64,000 nucleotides of DNA from JAATFS01 sp037145635 (GCA_037145635.1 JBBCXB010000003.1:248001-312000); one strand, 5' to 3'. Positions 51,676 through 60,212 are shown, counted from the first letter of the stretch. Notes: generated from the sequence alone by a model not told the origin. Numbers and translations are program-made.

Positions 51676-52722
51676 ATGAATTTCGATATCGCTGTGCCGG
51701 GATCGGCCGATCTGACCGGTCACGTCGTGACTACTTTGCCCGATGGCCTGCACGCGGTGCTGGGCGTCGACGAGCTGGACCTGTTCGGCCGTTTCGGGCG
51801 CGCGCTCACGCTGGCCGCCGGCCAGGCGCTGTTCCAGCGCGGCGACATCGGTACCCAGATGTACGTGGTGGTGGAGGGACAGGTCGACCTGGACTTCGGC
51901 GAGGACCTCATGATCAAGCACCTGGGCCCGCGCGAGTTCTTCGGCGAGCTCGGCCTGCTGATCGGCGACCACGCCCGCAGCGCCAGTGCCCGCGCCGCCT
52001 GCGACACCACGCTGATCGAACTCGACCATCGCGACTTCCAGCGGCTGGTGGACAACGACCCGTCGCTGGTCGCCCATTTCCTGCGCCGTTCCATCGTGCG
52101 CGTGGTCAACAACGAGCAACTGCTGATCCGCCAGCTGCGCCGGCGCAACCACGACCTGGAAGAGGCGCTGGACAACCTCTACGCCACCTCGCACCAGCTC
52201 AACCAGACCGAGGAGCTGATCCGGATCGACGAACTGACCGGCCTGCACAACCGCCGCGGACTGGCCCTGCACCTGCAGGAATGCCGCCGCACCGGCCGCT
52301 CGCCGGGCCGTGGCCTGCTGCTGATCGACTGCGACCGCTTCAAGCGCGTCAACGACGAGCACGGGCACCTGGCGGGCGATCGCGTGCTGCAGAACGTGGC
52401 GCGCATCCTGCGCTCGGTCATCGGCGAAGCCGACCTGGCCTGCCGCCTGGGCGGCGACGAGTTCTGCGTGTTCGTCGGCGTGGGCGAGCCCGACGGACTG
52501 CGCTGGATCGGCGAGCGCATCCTCGCCAGCGTGCTGGCCCAGCTGCACGGCGACTCGCCCATGCCGCAGATGTGCCCGGTCAGCATCGGGCTGTGCAGCG
52601 TGGATCCGTCCACCAGCTGGAACGACTGGTACGCCCGCGCCGACAGCGCGCTCTACGAGGCCAAGCGCCTCGGCGGCAACCGCCTGCACCTGCTCGATGC
52701 CGCGGCGCTGAGCACGGCCTGA
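51676..52722 (+). CDS. Cyclic-nucleotide-binding GGDEF diguanylate cyclase
   Basis: The 348-residue protein joins an N-terminal cNMP-binding domain to a C-terminal GGDEF domain. The cNMP domain spans residues ~35-140; its phosphate-binding cassette region FGELGLLIGDHARSASARA contains the key Arg. The GGDEF domain spans ~180-345 and has an intact GGDEF at 259-263. No RxxD inhibitory site is present nine residues upstream (GEAD instead), so product inhibition is unlikely. It should make c-di-GMP in response to cAMP or cGMP. From memory, Xanthomonas campestris has a matching neighbour pair (XC_0249/XC_0250) in which the cNMP-GGDEF protein responds to cGMP made by the next gene. ATG 51640 is an alternative start. 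Confidence 0.92.
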   Translation: MNFDIAVPGSADLTGHVVTTLPDGLHAVLGVDELDLFGRFGRALTLAAGQALFQRGDIGTQMYVVVEGQVDLDFGEDLMIKHLGPREFFGELGLLIGDHARSASARAACDTTLIELDHRDFQRLVDNDPSLVAHFLRRSIVRVVNNEQLLIRQLRRRNHDLEEALDNLYATSHQLNQTEELIRIDELTGLHNRRGLALHLQECRRTGRSPGRGLLLIDCDRFKRVNDEHGHLAGDRVLQNVARILRSVIGEADLACRLGGDEFCVFVGVGEPDGLRWIGERILASVLAQLHGDSPMPQMCPVSIGLCSVDPSTSWNDWYARADSALYEAKRLGGNRLHLLDAAALSTA

Positions 52723-52747
52723 CCGCGGCCCGCCAGGACCCCTCGCC

Positions 52748-55237
52748 GTGAACGACGTACCCCCGTCCGCCGCCGACGCGCCGCAGCTGCGCACCCTGCT
52801 GCTGACCGACCTGTGCGATTCCACCGCGCTGGTGGAGCGGATCGGCGACGCGGCGGCGGCCGAACTGTTCCGCGACCACGACCGCCTGGTGCTGCAGCTG
52901 CAGCAGCAGTGGCGCGGCCGCCTGATCGACCGTTCCGACGGCCTGCTGCTGCTGTTCGAGCGCCCGATCGACGGCCTCGGCTTCGCGCTGGACTACGCCC
53001 AGGGCCTGCGCACGCTGGGCGAGCGGCGCGGCGGCCTGGCCCTGCGCGCGCGCCAGGGCCTGCACGTGGGCGAGGTGCTGACCTGGCGCAACAGCGACGA
53101 GGCGGTGCAGGTCGGCGCCAAGCCGCTGGAGGTGGAGGGCCTGGCCAAGCCGACGGCCGCGCGGCTGATGTCGATCGCCCGTCCCGGCCAGCTGCTGCTG
53201 TCGGCGGTGGCCGAGACGCTGACCCACCGCGCCGCGCGCGGGCTCGGCGAGCGCGGCGAGCGCCTGCTGTGGAAATCGCACGGGCGCTGGCGCTTCAAGG
53301 GCGTGCCCACGCCGATGGAGATCTACGAGGTCGGCGAGATCGGCCTGACCCCCCTGCGCGCCCCGCGCCACTCGCCCAAGGCGTGGCGCGACATCCCGCT
53401 GTGGCGGCGGCCGGCCGCGCTGGTGGCCGAACTGGCGGTGCTCGCGGTCCTGGGCGTGGGCATCTGGTTCATCACCCGCGCGCAGCCGGCGATCGCCTTC
53501 GCCGAACGCGACTGGGTGGTGGTGGGTGACCTGCGCAACATGACCGACAACGCCACCTTGGACGGCGCGCTGGACCAGGCGTTTCGGATCAGCCTGGAGC
53601 AGTCGCGCTATCTCAACATCCTGAGCGAGGAGCGCGTCATCAAATCGATGACGTTCATGCGCAAGGATCCGCTCAAGGATCCGCTCGATCGCAAGAACGC
53701 GTCGGACGTCGCGCTTCGGGTCGGCGCCCGTGCGGTGCTGATGCCTTCCGTCGCCGACGTGGGTGGACGCACCCGCTTCGTCGTGGAGATCGTCGACCCG
53801 GGCACCCAGCAGACGATGGCGGTCAGCTCGGCCTACGGGGCCGGCCCGGCGATCCTAGGGGCCGTGGACAAGGTGACCGCCGACCTGCGCGGCCAGCTCG
53901 GCGAGGATGCCGACCATATCCACGAGAGCAGTCCGCCGCTGCCGGAGGTCACCACGGCCAGCCTGGACGCGCTGCGCGCCTATGCGCTCGGTCAGCGGCG
54001 CTATGCCGCGGGCGACTACGTGGGTGCGCAGGGGTTCTACCGCAAGGCCACCGAGCTGGATCCGCGCTTCGCGCTCGCCTGGCTGGGGCAGGTGCGGGCG
54101 TATTTCGCGGACGTGGACTACGCGCGCGCGACAAGCGCCCTGAAGATGGTGGTCGGGCTGGATGACCGGCTGCCGCCGCGCGAGGCCATGTACGTGAAGA
54201 GTTGGGCCGTGCAGATCCAGGACCCGGCGGCCGCGGCCGACGCCTGGGTGCAGATGGCGGAGATCTACCCGGACTATCCGCCGGCGCAACACAACGCGGC
54301 CATGGACCTGTTCGTTGCGAACCGCTTCAAGGAGGCGCTGCCGTTCGCGCGGCGCGCGACCGGGGACAGGTTCGATCTCTCCGCCGTGTTCCTCGACCAG
54401 TACGGCCGCATCCTGCTGGCACTGGGCGATTACGCCGCCGCGGATCGCGCGCTGGCCGGCGCGGTGGCCGCCGGATGGAACGGTGCCCTGCTCAGACATG
54501 CGGCAGCGGTCGCGGCCAGGCACGACTTCGCCGGTGCCAGGAAACTGCTCGCGCAGGTCGATCGCACGAACTTCCATGCCGACCTCACCCGCATTGCGGT
54601 CGCGCTCGACCAGGGCGACCTTGCCTATGCCCTGGAGCGCGCACGCCACGGCATGGCGGCAAGCGACCAGCAGCAGGGCGTTGCGAAGCTGAACTACTAC
54701 GTGCCGCTGGCCACGGCGTATCTCGCTTTCGACGACAAGGCCGCCGCCGCGCGCACCGCGCACGAGGGGGCCCGGGAGGCGATCCGGGCACTGGCCAAGG
54801 AAGATCCCGTGGATGCCCTCGATGATGCCACTACCGCGCTGGCGGCGGCCCTGGTGGCGGTGCGCGCCGGCGATCCGGCGGTGGCGGCCGACATCCTGCG
54901 CGCGCTCGCAGCGGAACCGGCGCGACCCGATACCCGCCTGGTACGCGAGCTGACCGCGGTCGTGGAGGCGGAACAGCAGATCGCCCGCGCCCAGCCCACG
55001 CAGGGGCTTGCGCGGCTGGCGCCCTTTCTCGATCAGACCTCCCGGTTCCAGACGCGGGTGACCGCGATGCGCGCTGCGATGGCTGCGCGCGACGAAGGTG
55101 CGGCGCGCGCGCAGGCGAACTGGATCGTGCAGCGCCGCGGCATGGCCTATGCCGAAATCCAGTGCGGGTACTGCCTTCAGGCGCTCAACGTGCTGGACAT
55201 GAAGGCCGCCACCAAGGTGGCGGCCGCGCTGAAGTAG
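52748..55237 (+). CDS. Class III nucleotidyl cyclase with transmembrane helix and TPRs (peptide-modification-system cyclase type)
   Basis: The 829-residue protein has a class III cyclase domain at residues ~12-200, with the two metal aspartates Asp21 (LTDLCDST) and Asp64 (RSDGLLLLF). The adenine-selecting Lys of the usual KTxGDG is missing, and the usual Asn before AARL is Pro135. ATP specificity is therefore doubtful; GTP or altered activity is possible. One transmembrane helix spans ~223-243. An FlgO/TolB-N-like domain follows at ~250-390 (VVVGDLRNMTDN...), then TPR-like helices to the end. This architecture matches the xanthomonad family named putative peptide modification system cyclase. 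GTG is the start, 25 bp after the cNMP-GGDEF gene. A short duplication, KDPLKDPLD, lies near residue 307. Confidence 0.88.
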   Translation: MNDVPPSAADAPQLRTLLLTDLCDSTALVERIGDAAAAELFRDHDRLVLQLQQQWRGRLIDRSDGLLLLFERPIDGLGFALDYAQGLRTLGERRGGLALRARQGLHVGEVLTWRNSDEAVQVGAKPLEVEGLAKPTAARLMSIARPGQLLLSAVAETLTHRAARGLGERGERLLWKSHGRWRFKGVPTPMEIYEVGEIGLTPLRAPRHSPKAWRDIPLWRRPAALVAELAVLAVLGVGIWFITRAQPAIAFAERDWVVVGDLRNMTDNATLDGALDQAFRISLEQSRYLNILSEERVIKSMTFMRKDPLKDPLDRKNASDVALRVGARAVLMPSVADVGGRTRFVVEIVDPGTQQTMAVSSAYGAGPAILGAVDKVTADLRGQLGEDADHIHESSPPLPEVTTASLDALRAYALGQRRYAAGDYVGAQGFYRKATELDPRFALAWLGQVRAYFADVDYARATSALKMVVGLDDRLPPREAMYVKSWAVQIQDPAAAADAWVQMAEIYPDYPPAQHNAAMDLFVANRFKEALPFARRATGDRFDLSAVFLDQYGRILLALGDYAAADRALAGAVAAGWNGALLRHAAAVAARHDFAGARKLLAQVDRTNFHADLTRIAVALDQGDLAYALERARHGMAASDQQQGVAKLNYYVPLATAYLAFDDKAAAARTAHEGAREAIRALAKEDPVDALDDATTALAAALVAVRAGDPAVAADILRALAAEPARPDTRLVRELTAVVEAEQQIARAQPTQGLARLAPFLDQTSRFQTRVTAMRAAMAARDEGAARAQANWIVQRRGMAYAEIQCGYCLQALNVLDMKAATKVAAALK

Positions 55238-55287
55238 CGACATGCACGCAGCGGCACGTCGCCGCCAGCGATCACCGCCCGCGCGGC

Positions 55288-55593
55288 TTACTTCAGCGTG
55301 CGTTCGCCGGTGTATCCCGCATCCAGCGCGGGCACGATGTGGTTGGTGCCGGAGGTCAGCATGGTGTTGATGTCGTCGCGCGCGCTGGCGATCACCTCCT
55401 TTTCGGCGAGCTGCACGCCGGCGAGGCACTGCTCGGCGAAGGCCTGGATGTCGTCTCCCGGCTGTGGCACGTAGCCGGCCTGGGCGAGCGCCGCCAAGGT
55501 GTCCGTCATGAACAGGGCACGGAAGGCATCGTTCTGAGACAACAGGTCGATGAGGTTGCTTGCGACCGCAGGTTCCAGCTTCAGCGTTGGCAT
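55288..55593 (-). CDS. Putative RiPP precursor, NHLP-related leader type
   Basis: The 101-residue protein has an N-terminal leader reminiscent of nitrile-hydratase-like leader peptides: LIDLLSQNDAFRALFMTDTLAALAQAGY (residues 14-41), with the family pattern of a hydrophobic/aromatic helix, an acidic residue and AL..AGY. A presumptive core follows, roughly residues 66-101. It is Cys-free but rich in Ser/Thr (NTMLTSGTNH, GYTGERT). The single Cys56 lies in the leader part. It is on the opposite strand, convergent with the cyclase gene (50-bp gap) and divergent from the dehydrogenase gene (156 bp). The resemblance to the putative modified peptide family of xanthomonads is strong by eye; modification is unproven. 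Confidence 0.75.
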   Translation of the reverse strand: MPTLKLEPAVASNLIDLLSQNDAFRALFMTDTLAALAQAGYVPQPGDDIQAFAEQCLAGVQLAEKEVIASARDDINTMLTSGTNHIVPALDAGYTGERTLK

Positions 55594-55637
55594 AACGGAT
55601 TCCAGTAGGGGCGAATTTCCCTTATCGACATGAACTG

Positions 55638-55653
55638 TGCGCGCTTTAGCGCA
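55638..55653. promoter_or_regulatory. Palindrome between precursor and dehydrogenase genes
   Basis: TGCGC-GCTTTA-GCGCA, a perfect 5-bp-arm dyad, sits in the divergent promoter region 45 bp from the precursor start and 97 bp from the dehydrogenase start. A CRP-like or other dimeric regulator could bind; there is no independent support. Confidence 0.35.
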
Positions 55654-55749
55654 ATCGGCGTGATGCCTATCAAGTTCGGCGGGTGCAGGGCGATATCCGG
55701 TTCAGTCGATGGCCGTGGAGATCCTGTCGTGCAGGAGAGGGAACCCGTT

Positions 55750-56946
55750 GTGCAGATAAGGCGATGTGCGGTGGTGATGCTCGAACCCCGCGAGGAGGTG
55801 GCATTCGAACTCGAGGACCTGCTCAAGGGCGGCAACGGGATCCGCCACCAGATGGAATGGCGGGCGCTGGCGCCGCATCTGCAGGCACCGGTTTCCGTGG
55901 ACGCGCCCGAGCGCGACCTGCTTGGGCGGCTCAGCCCCACGGCCTGGACCGAGCGCGTGGCGCGCTCCTGCGACGATCCGGTGATCGCGTCGCTGATCGC
56001 CAAGGGGCTGGTGCTGCAGCGAGGCATCGACGACGCAGTGGCGAAGGCGGACGCGCAGCTGCGCGCGGCCTACTGGCATCCGCTGTCCGCGGTGCTGCAC
56101 GCGTTCACGCGCTGGGACGGCATCGACGCCGTCAAGAACATGCGCGACTCCAAGACCGAGACGGCCCAGCAGATGCGCGAGACGCTCGGCCCGGCGCCCG
56201 CCGAGGTCGGCCACGTCGGGGACGACCTGCTGCGGCTTCCGGTGCCGTGCCCCAACGGGTTCGACGACCTGCTGGGCCGCCGGGCCACCTGCCGCAACTT
56301 CCATGCCGATCGCCCGCTGCCGCGGGACGCGTTCGCGCACCTGCTGCACCGAGTGTTCGCCGCACAGTCGCTGGTGCGGGTCGGCGACGATCTCGTGTTC
56401 CTGAAGAAGAACGTGCCGTCCGGCGGCGGCCTGCACCCGATCGGGGCCTATGTGATCGTGCAGAACGTGGACGGGGTCGAGGCCGGCATCTACCACTACC
56501 GTGCAGACCTGCATGGCCTGGAGCGGGTGCCGGGACCACCGCCGACGCAGGCGTTCGTCATGGAGAGCGTCGGTCAGCAGCACTGGTTCGCCGACGCGCA
56601 TGTCCTGGTCGCCCTGGTGCCGCGCTTCGACCGGACGTTCTGGAAATACCGCGAGCATGCCAAGGCCTACCGCGTGGTCGCGATGGAGGCGGGGCACCTG
56701 TCGCAGACCCTGTATCTCGCAGCCACCGACCTGGGGCTGGGCGCCTTCATCACCGCGGCGATCAACGAGAAGCACCTCGAGCGCGCCCTCGGCCTGGACC
56801 CGGCCACGCAGGGTGTGCTGGCGGTGTGCGGCTTCGGTTGGCGGGCCGATCGCATGGTCACCGCGGAGCTGGATCCCGCCGGCCGGATCTGGTCGCTGCC
56901 GGAGCCGTTGCCGGCGGCGGCCGATCAGGCGGCGGGGGTCATCTAG
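55750..56946 (+). CDS. SagB/ThcOx-type peptide-maturation dehydrogenase
   Basis: The 398-residue protein ends in a nitroreductase-fold domain of the SagB/ThcOx class (residues ~170-395). Landmarks are RRATCRNFHADRPLPRDAF, PSGGGLHPIGAYVIVQNVDG and VEAGIYHYRADLHGLERV. The C-terminal helix pair is MEAGHLSQTLYLAATDLGLGAFITAAI. Such FMN enzymes oxidise azolines to azoles in RiPPs. The N-terminal ~160 residues (VQIRRCAVVMLEPREEVAFEL...) form a separate domain of unknown function. The GTG at 55750 is preferred because GAGG lies nine bases upstream; the frame is open to an ATG at 55630. It overlaps the 3' end of the next gene by 8 bp, convergently. Confidence 0.85.
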   Translation: MQIRRCAVVMLEPREEVAFELEDLLKGGNGIRHQMEWRALAPHLQAPVSVDAPERDLLGRLSPTAWTERVARSCDDPVIASLIAKGLVLQRGIDDAVAKADAQLRAAYWHPLSAVLHAFTRWDGIDAVKNMRDSKTETAQQMRETLGPAPAEVGHVGDDLLRLPVPCPNGFDDLLGRRATCRNFHADRPLPRDAFAHLLHRVFAAQSLVRVGDDLVFLKKNVPSGGGLHPIGAYVIVQNVDGVEAGIYHYRADLHGLERVPGPPPTQAFVMESVGQQHWFADAHVLVALVPRFDRTFWKYREHAKAYRVVAMEAGHLSQTLYLAATDLGLGAFITAAINEKHLERALGLDPATQGVLAVCGFGWRADRMVTAELDPAGRIWSLPEPLPAAADQAAGVI

Positions 56947-57886
56947 CGGGCCTGAGCACCCCATCCGCATCGCGTCGCAGCGGCGCGCTCTGCTCCGGCA
57001 GCGGCGCGCCCGGCACCTGGTCGACCGAGACGCCGTGCGGCCAGCTTGCGGGGGCGATGGCGATGTAGCGGGCGAAGCCGCCGGTGCCGCCCTCCGGCTT
57101 GGCGAAGCCGATCGCGATCAGGGCGCCGGCCTCGGGCACCTGGTCGAGATGGGCCACGCCTTCGGCCTGCGCGAAGTTGTGGTGCAGCAGCCAGTGCTCG
57201 CCCTCGAGGGTCTCGGTGGCATCGGTGTCCAGCGGCTCGTGGCCGTGGAAGAGAATGTGCCGCTGCAGGTGCAGGTACTTCAGCGCGTCCAGGGTGATGC
57301 CGGGGAAGGGCTTGTCGACGAAGCGCTGCGGCTGGTCCCAGCGCTTGTACCAGTCCGAGCGGATCATCACCACGGCGCCGGCCGGCACCGGGCCATGCCG
57401 GGCCTCCCAGGCCTGGATGTCGGCCACGCTGGCGTGGTAGCCGGGGTCCTGCGCCACCTTGGCGTGGAGGTCGATCACCACCAGCGGCCGCACCGTGTAG
57501 GTGGGCGGCAGGTCGCTGATGGTGGCGCCCTTCGGGTTCCAGTGCGCGGGCGGGTCGAGCTGGGTCCCGTACTGGTCGGTGGTCAGGGTGTAGGCGGTGG
57601 CGACGAAGCCGTGCTTGTCGTAGCGGAAGGCCTCGCCGGCCTTGGCGTAGCCGGGCAGGTCCTTGCCGGCGACGGCGGGCCTGAAGGTGGCCGGCGCGAA
57701 CCCCGGCCAGACCGGCTGCGTGGGCGAGAACGCATGCGTCAGGTCGATGTACTTGGCCTGGCGCAGGCTGTCGTCGTAGAGCCGCCACAGGCCGAGGTCG
57801 GTGGCCGGCGCCGCGGCCTGGGCGGCGGCGAGCGGCGCGGCGAGTACGAGGGCGAGCGTTATGACCAGGCGAAGCGGGCGCGTCAT
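56939..57886 (-). CDS. Secreted cyclase-family (kynurenine-formamidase-like) hydrolase
   Basis: The 315-residue precursor has a signal peptide (cleavage near AAAQA, residue ~23). The cyclase domain contains YIDLTHAFSPTQPVWPGF, the metal-site region YGTQLDPPAHW, and GHEPLDTD. In canonical members the first motif reads HxGTHxDxPxH; here the His of GTH is Gln, a variant seen in some branches, so the metal site may differ. The substrate is unknown. It converges with the dehydrogenase gene, overlapping by 8 bp, and is not obviously part of the peptide locus. Confidence 0.85.
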   Translation of the reverse strand: MTRPLRLVITLALVLAAPLAAAQAAAPATDLGLWRLYDDSLRQAKYIDLTHAFSPTQPVWPGFAPATFRPAVAGKDLPGYAKAGEAFRYDKHGFVATAYTLTTDQYGTQLDPPAHWNPKGATISDLPPTYTVRPLVVIDLHAKVAQDPGYHASVADIQAWEARHGPVPAGAVVMIRSDWYKRWDQPQRFVDKPFPGITLDALKYLHLQRHILFHGHEPLDTDATETLEGEHWLLHHNFAQAEGVAHLDQVPEAGALIAIGFAKPEGGTGGFARYIAIAPASWPHGVSVDQVPGAPLPEQSAPLRRDADGVLRPAR

Positions 57887-58095
57887 AGCGGTCTCCTGGG
57901 TGGGGTGGCCCATGCTAGCCCAGCTCCCGCCGGGCGCGCCTGCGCACCGGGACAGGCGCGCCCGCCCGGCGCACCGGGGCCGGGCAGGCATAGCCGCCGT
58001 GGCCGCGCGGCCACGCGCCGTCGTGCACCCACGGCACCCGCGGGCGCGGCGCCTCGGACCGGCCGTCGTGGTCGGCGTCGGCCACCGCGGAAAGC

Positions 58096-60099
58096 TCAGC
58101 CCGGGTCGGGCTCGAAGTCCACCAGCTGGGCGCCCTCGACCACCAGCTCGCCCTCGCGCACGCGGTAGCCGCGCACGCTGCCCGCGGCGGGCGCGTGCAG
58201 GGTGTGCTCCATCTTCATCGCCTCCAGCACCACCAGCGGCTGACCGCGCGCGACGCGGGCACCGGCGGCGACCGGCAGCGCGACGATGCGGCCGGGCATC
58301 GGCGCGGTCAGTCCGCCGCTGTCCGGCGCAGCCTGGTCGGCCTCCGCCACCGGGTCGTGCAGCGCGAAGCGCGCGTGCGTCGCGCCGGTGAATAGGTGCA
58401 GCGCGGCGTCCTCCTCGACCGCGCGCAGGCCCTGCTGGCGGGCGTCCACCTGCAGCCGCAGCGCGGTGCCGTCGCGCTGCACGCGCACCGCGTGCTCGAC
58501 CTCGTCCAGCTCCACCTGCCAGGCCGGTGCCTGCCAGCGCACGCCGGCCGCACGCCGCTCGCCGGCACACTCGAGCTGCAGCACGCGCCGGGCGTGCCCG
58601 GCCAGGCGCCAGCCGTCGCCGTCGGCCCAGGGCGACCACGGGTCGGCATCGCAGCGGGGGCCGGCGCCCGAGCGTTCGGCGAAGACCACCGCGGCCGCGC
58701 ACCACAGGTCCGGGTCGGGGCGCGCCCCGCCTTCGAACAAGGCCGCGTGCTCGCGTTCGATCAGCGAGGTGTCCAGATCGGCGCCGGCGAAGGCACGGGT
58801 GCCGGCCAGGCGCCGCAGGAACGCGGCATTGGTGGTCACGCCCACCGCCTCGCACTCGGCCAGCGCCTGGCGCAGGCGCCGCAGCGCCTCGTCGCGGTCG
58901 CGGCCCCAGGCGACCAGCTTGGCGATCATCGGGTCGTAGTACGGCGTGATCGCGTCGCCCTGCTCGACCCCGGCATCCACGCGCACGTGCGCGTCCGTCC
59001 GCGGCAGGCGCAGGTGGCGTAGCCGGCCGGTGGACGGCAGGAAGCCGCGGTCGGCGTCCTCGGCGTACAGCCGCGCCTCGATCGCATGGCCGTGGATCGC
59101 GAGGTCGGGCTGCCGCATCGGCAGCGGCTCGCCGGCGGCCACGCGCAGCTGCCACTCCACCAGGTCGGTGCCGGTGATCATCTCGGTGACCGGATGCTCC
59201 ACCTGCAGCCGCGTGTTCATTTCCATGAAGTAGAAATCGCCTTGCGGCCCGACGATGAACTCCACCGTGCCGGCACCGACATAGCCGACCGCGCGCGCGG
59301 CCTCCACCGCGGCGCGGCCCATCGCCGCGCGGCGCTCGGCGGTCATGCCCGGTGCGGGCGCTTCCTCCAGCACCTTCTGGTGGCGGCGCTGCACCGAGCA
59401 GTCGCGCTCGAACAGGTGCACCAAGTCCCCGTGGCCGTCGCCGAACACCTGGATCTCGATGTGGCGGGGGCGTTCGATGTACTTCTCGACCAGCACGTGG
59501 GCATTGCCGAAGGCCGATTGCGCCTCGCGCTGGCAACCGGCCAGCGCCGCCTCGAAGGCATCGCCGGCGTCCACCCGGCGCATGCCCTTACCGCCGCCGC
59601 CGGCACTGGCCTTGATCAGCACCGGGTAGCCGATGGCATCGGCCTGCGCGCGCAGGAACGCCGGCTCCTGCCGCTCGCCGTGGTAGCCGGGCGTCAGCGG
59701 CACGCCGGCCTGCTGCATCAGCGCCTTGGCCGCGCTCTTGTCGCCCATCGCGCGGATCGCCGCCGGCGGCGGGCCGACGAACACCAGCCCGGCCGCGGCG
59801 CAGGCCTCGGCGAAGCCGGCGTTCTCGGACAGGAAGCCGTAGCCGGGATGGATCGCCTGCGCGCCGGTGGCCTGCGCCGCGGCGATCAGGGCCTCGCCAC
59901 GCAGGTAGCTCTCCTGCGCGGGCGCCGCGCCGATCCGGATCGCCTCGTCGGCCAGGCGCACGTGGCGGGCCTCGCGGTCGGCGTCGGAATAGACCGCCAC
60001 GGTGGCGATGCCGAGCCGGCGGCAGGTGGCGATCACGCGGCAGGCGATCTCGCCGCGGTTGGCGATCAGGAGCTTGTCGAACAGCGCTGGGGACTTCAT
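58096..60099 (-). CDS. liuD: Acyl-CoA carboxylase biotin-containing alpha subunit (methylcrotonyl-CoA type)
   Basis: The 667-residue protein combines biotin carboxylase (residues ~5-450) with a C-terminal biotin carrier domain. The carboxylase part has KLLIANRGEIACRVI, the ATP loop KASAGGGGKGMRRV and MEMNTRLQVEHPVTE. The biotinyl lysine is Lys629 in EAMKMEH. In context with isovaleryl-CoA dehydrogenase and the carboxyltransferase subunit it most likely carboxylates 3-methylcrotonyl-CoA in leucine degradation. Geranyl- or propionyl-CoA are alternatives. It lies 113 bp downstream of the beta-subunit gene. Confidence 0.93.
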   Translation of the reverse strand: MKSPALFDKLLIANRGEIACRVIATCRRLGIATVAVYSDADREARHVRLADEAIRIGAAPAQESYLRGEALIAAAQATGAQAIHPGYGFLSENAGFAEACAAAGLVFVGPPPAAIRAMGDKSAAKALMQQAGVPLTPGYHGERQEPAFLRAQADAIGYPVLIKASAGGGGKGMRRVDAGDAFEAALAGCQREAQSAFGNAHVLVEKYIERPRHIEIQVFGDGHGDLVHLFERDCSVQRRHQKVLEEAPAPGMTAERRAAMGRAAVEAARAVGYVGAGTVEFIVGPQGDFYFMEMNTRLQVEHPVTEMITGTDLVEWQLRVAAGEPLPMRQPDLAIHGHAIEARLYAEDADRGFLPSTGRLRHLRLPRTDAHVRVDAGVEQGDAITPYYDPMIAKLVAWGRDRDEALRRLRQALAECEAVGVTTNAAFLRRLAGTRAFAGADLDTSLIEREHAALFEGGARPDPDLWCAAAVVFAERSGAGPRCDADPWSPWADGDGWRLAGHARRVLQLECAGERRAAGVRWQAPAWQVELDEVEHAVRVQRDGTALRLQVDARQQGLRAVEEDAALHLFTGATHARFALHDPVAEADQAAPDSGGLTAPMPGRIVALPVAAGARVARGQPLVVLEAMKMEHTLHAPAAGSVRGYRVREGELVVEGAQLVDFEPDPG

Positions 60100-60212
60100 C
60101 TGCAGGGCCTTTGCATTAAAGGGGACAGGCGGGGCGCGGAGCGCGCGCTGCGCCGGTTGCGGCCGGGCGGGCCGCAACGCCGCGGGTACCGCGGCATCGG
60201 CCGGGGCTCGCC

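Noticed and set aside
53680..53710. 12-bp tandem duplication in the cyclase gene (KDPLKDPL)
   Set aside because: It keeps the reading frame and is too short to be an element; mentioned only in the gene entry.
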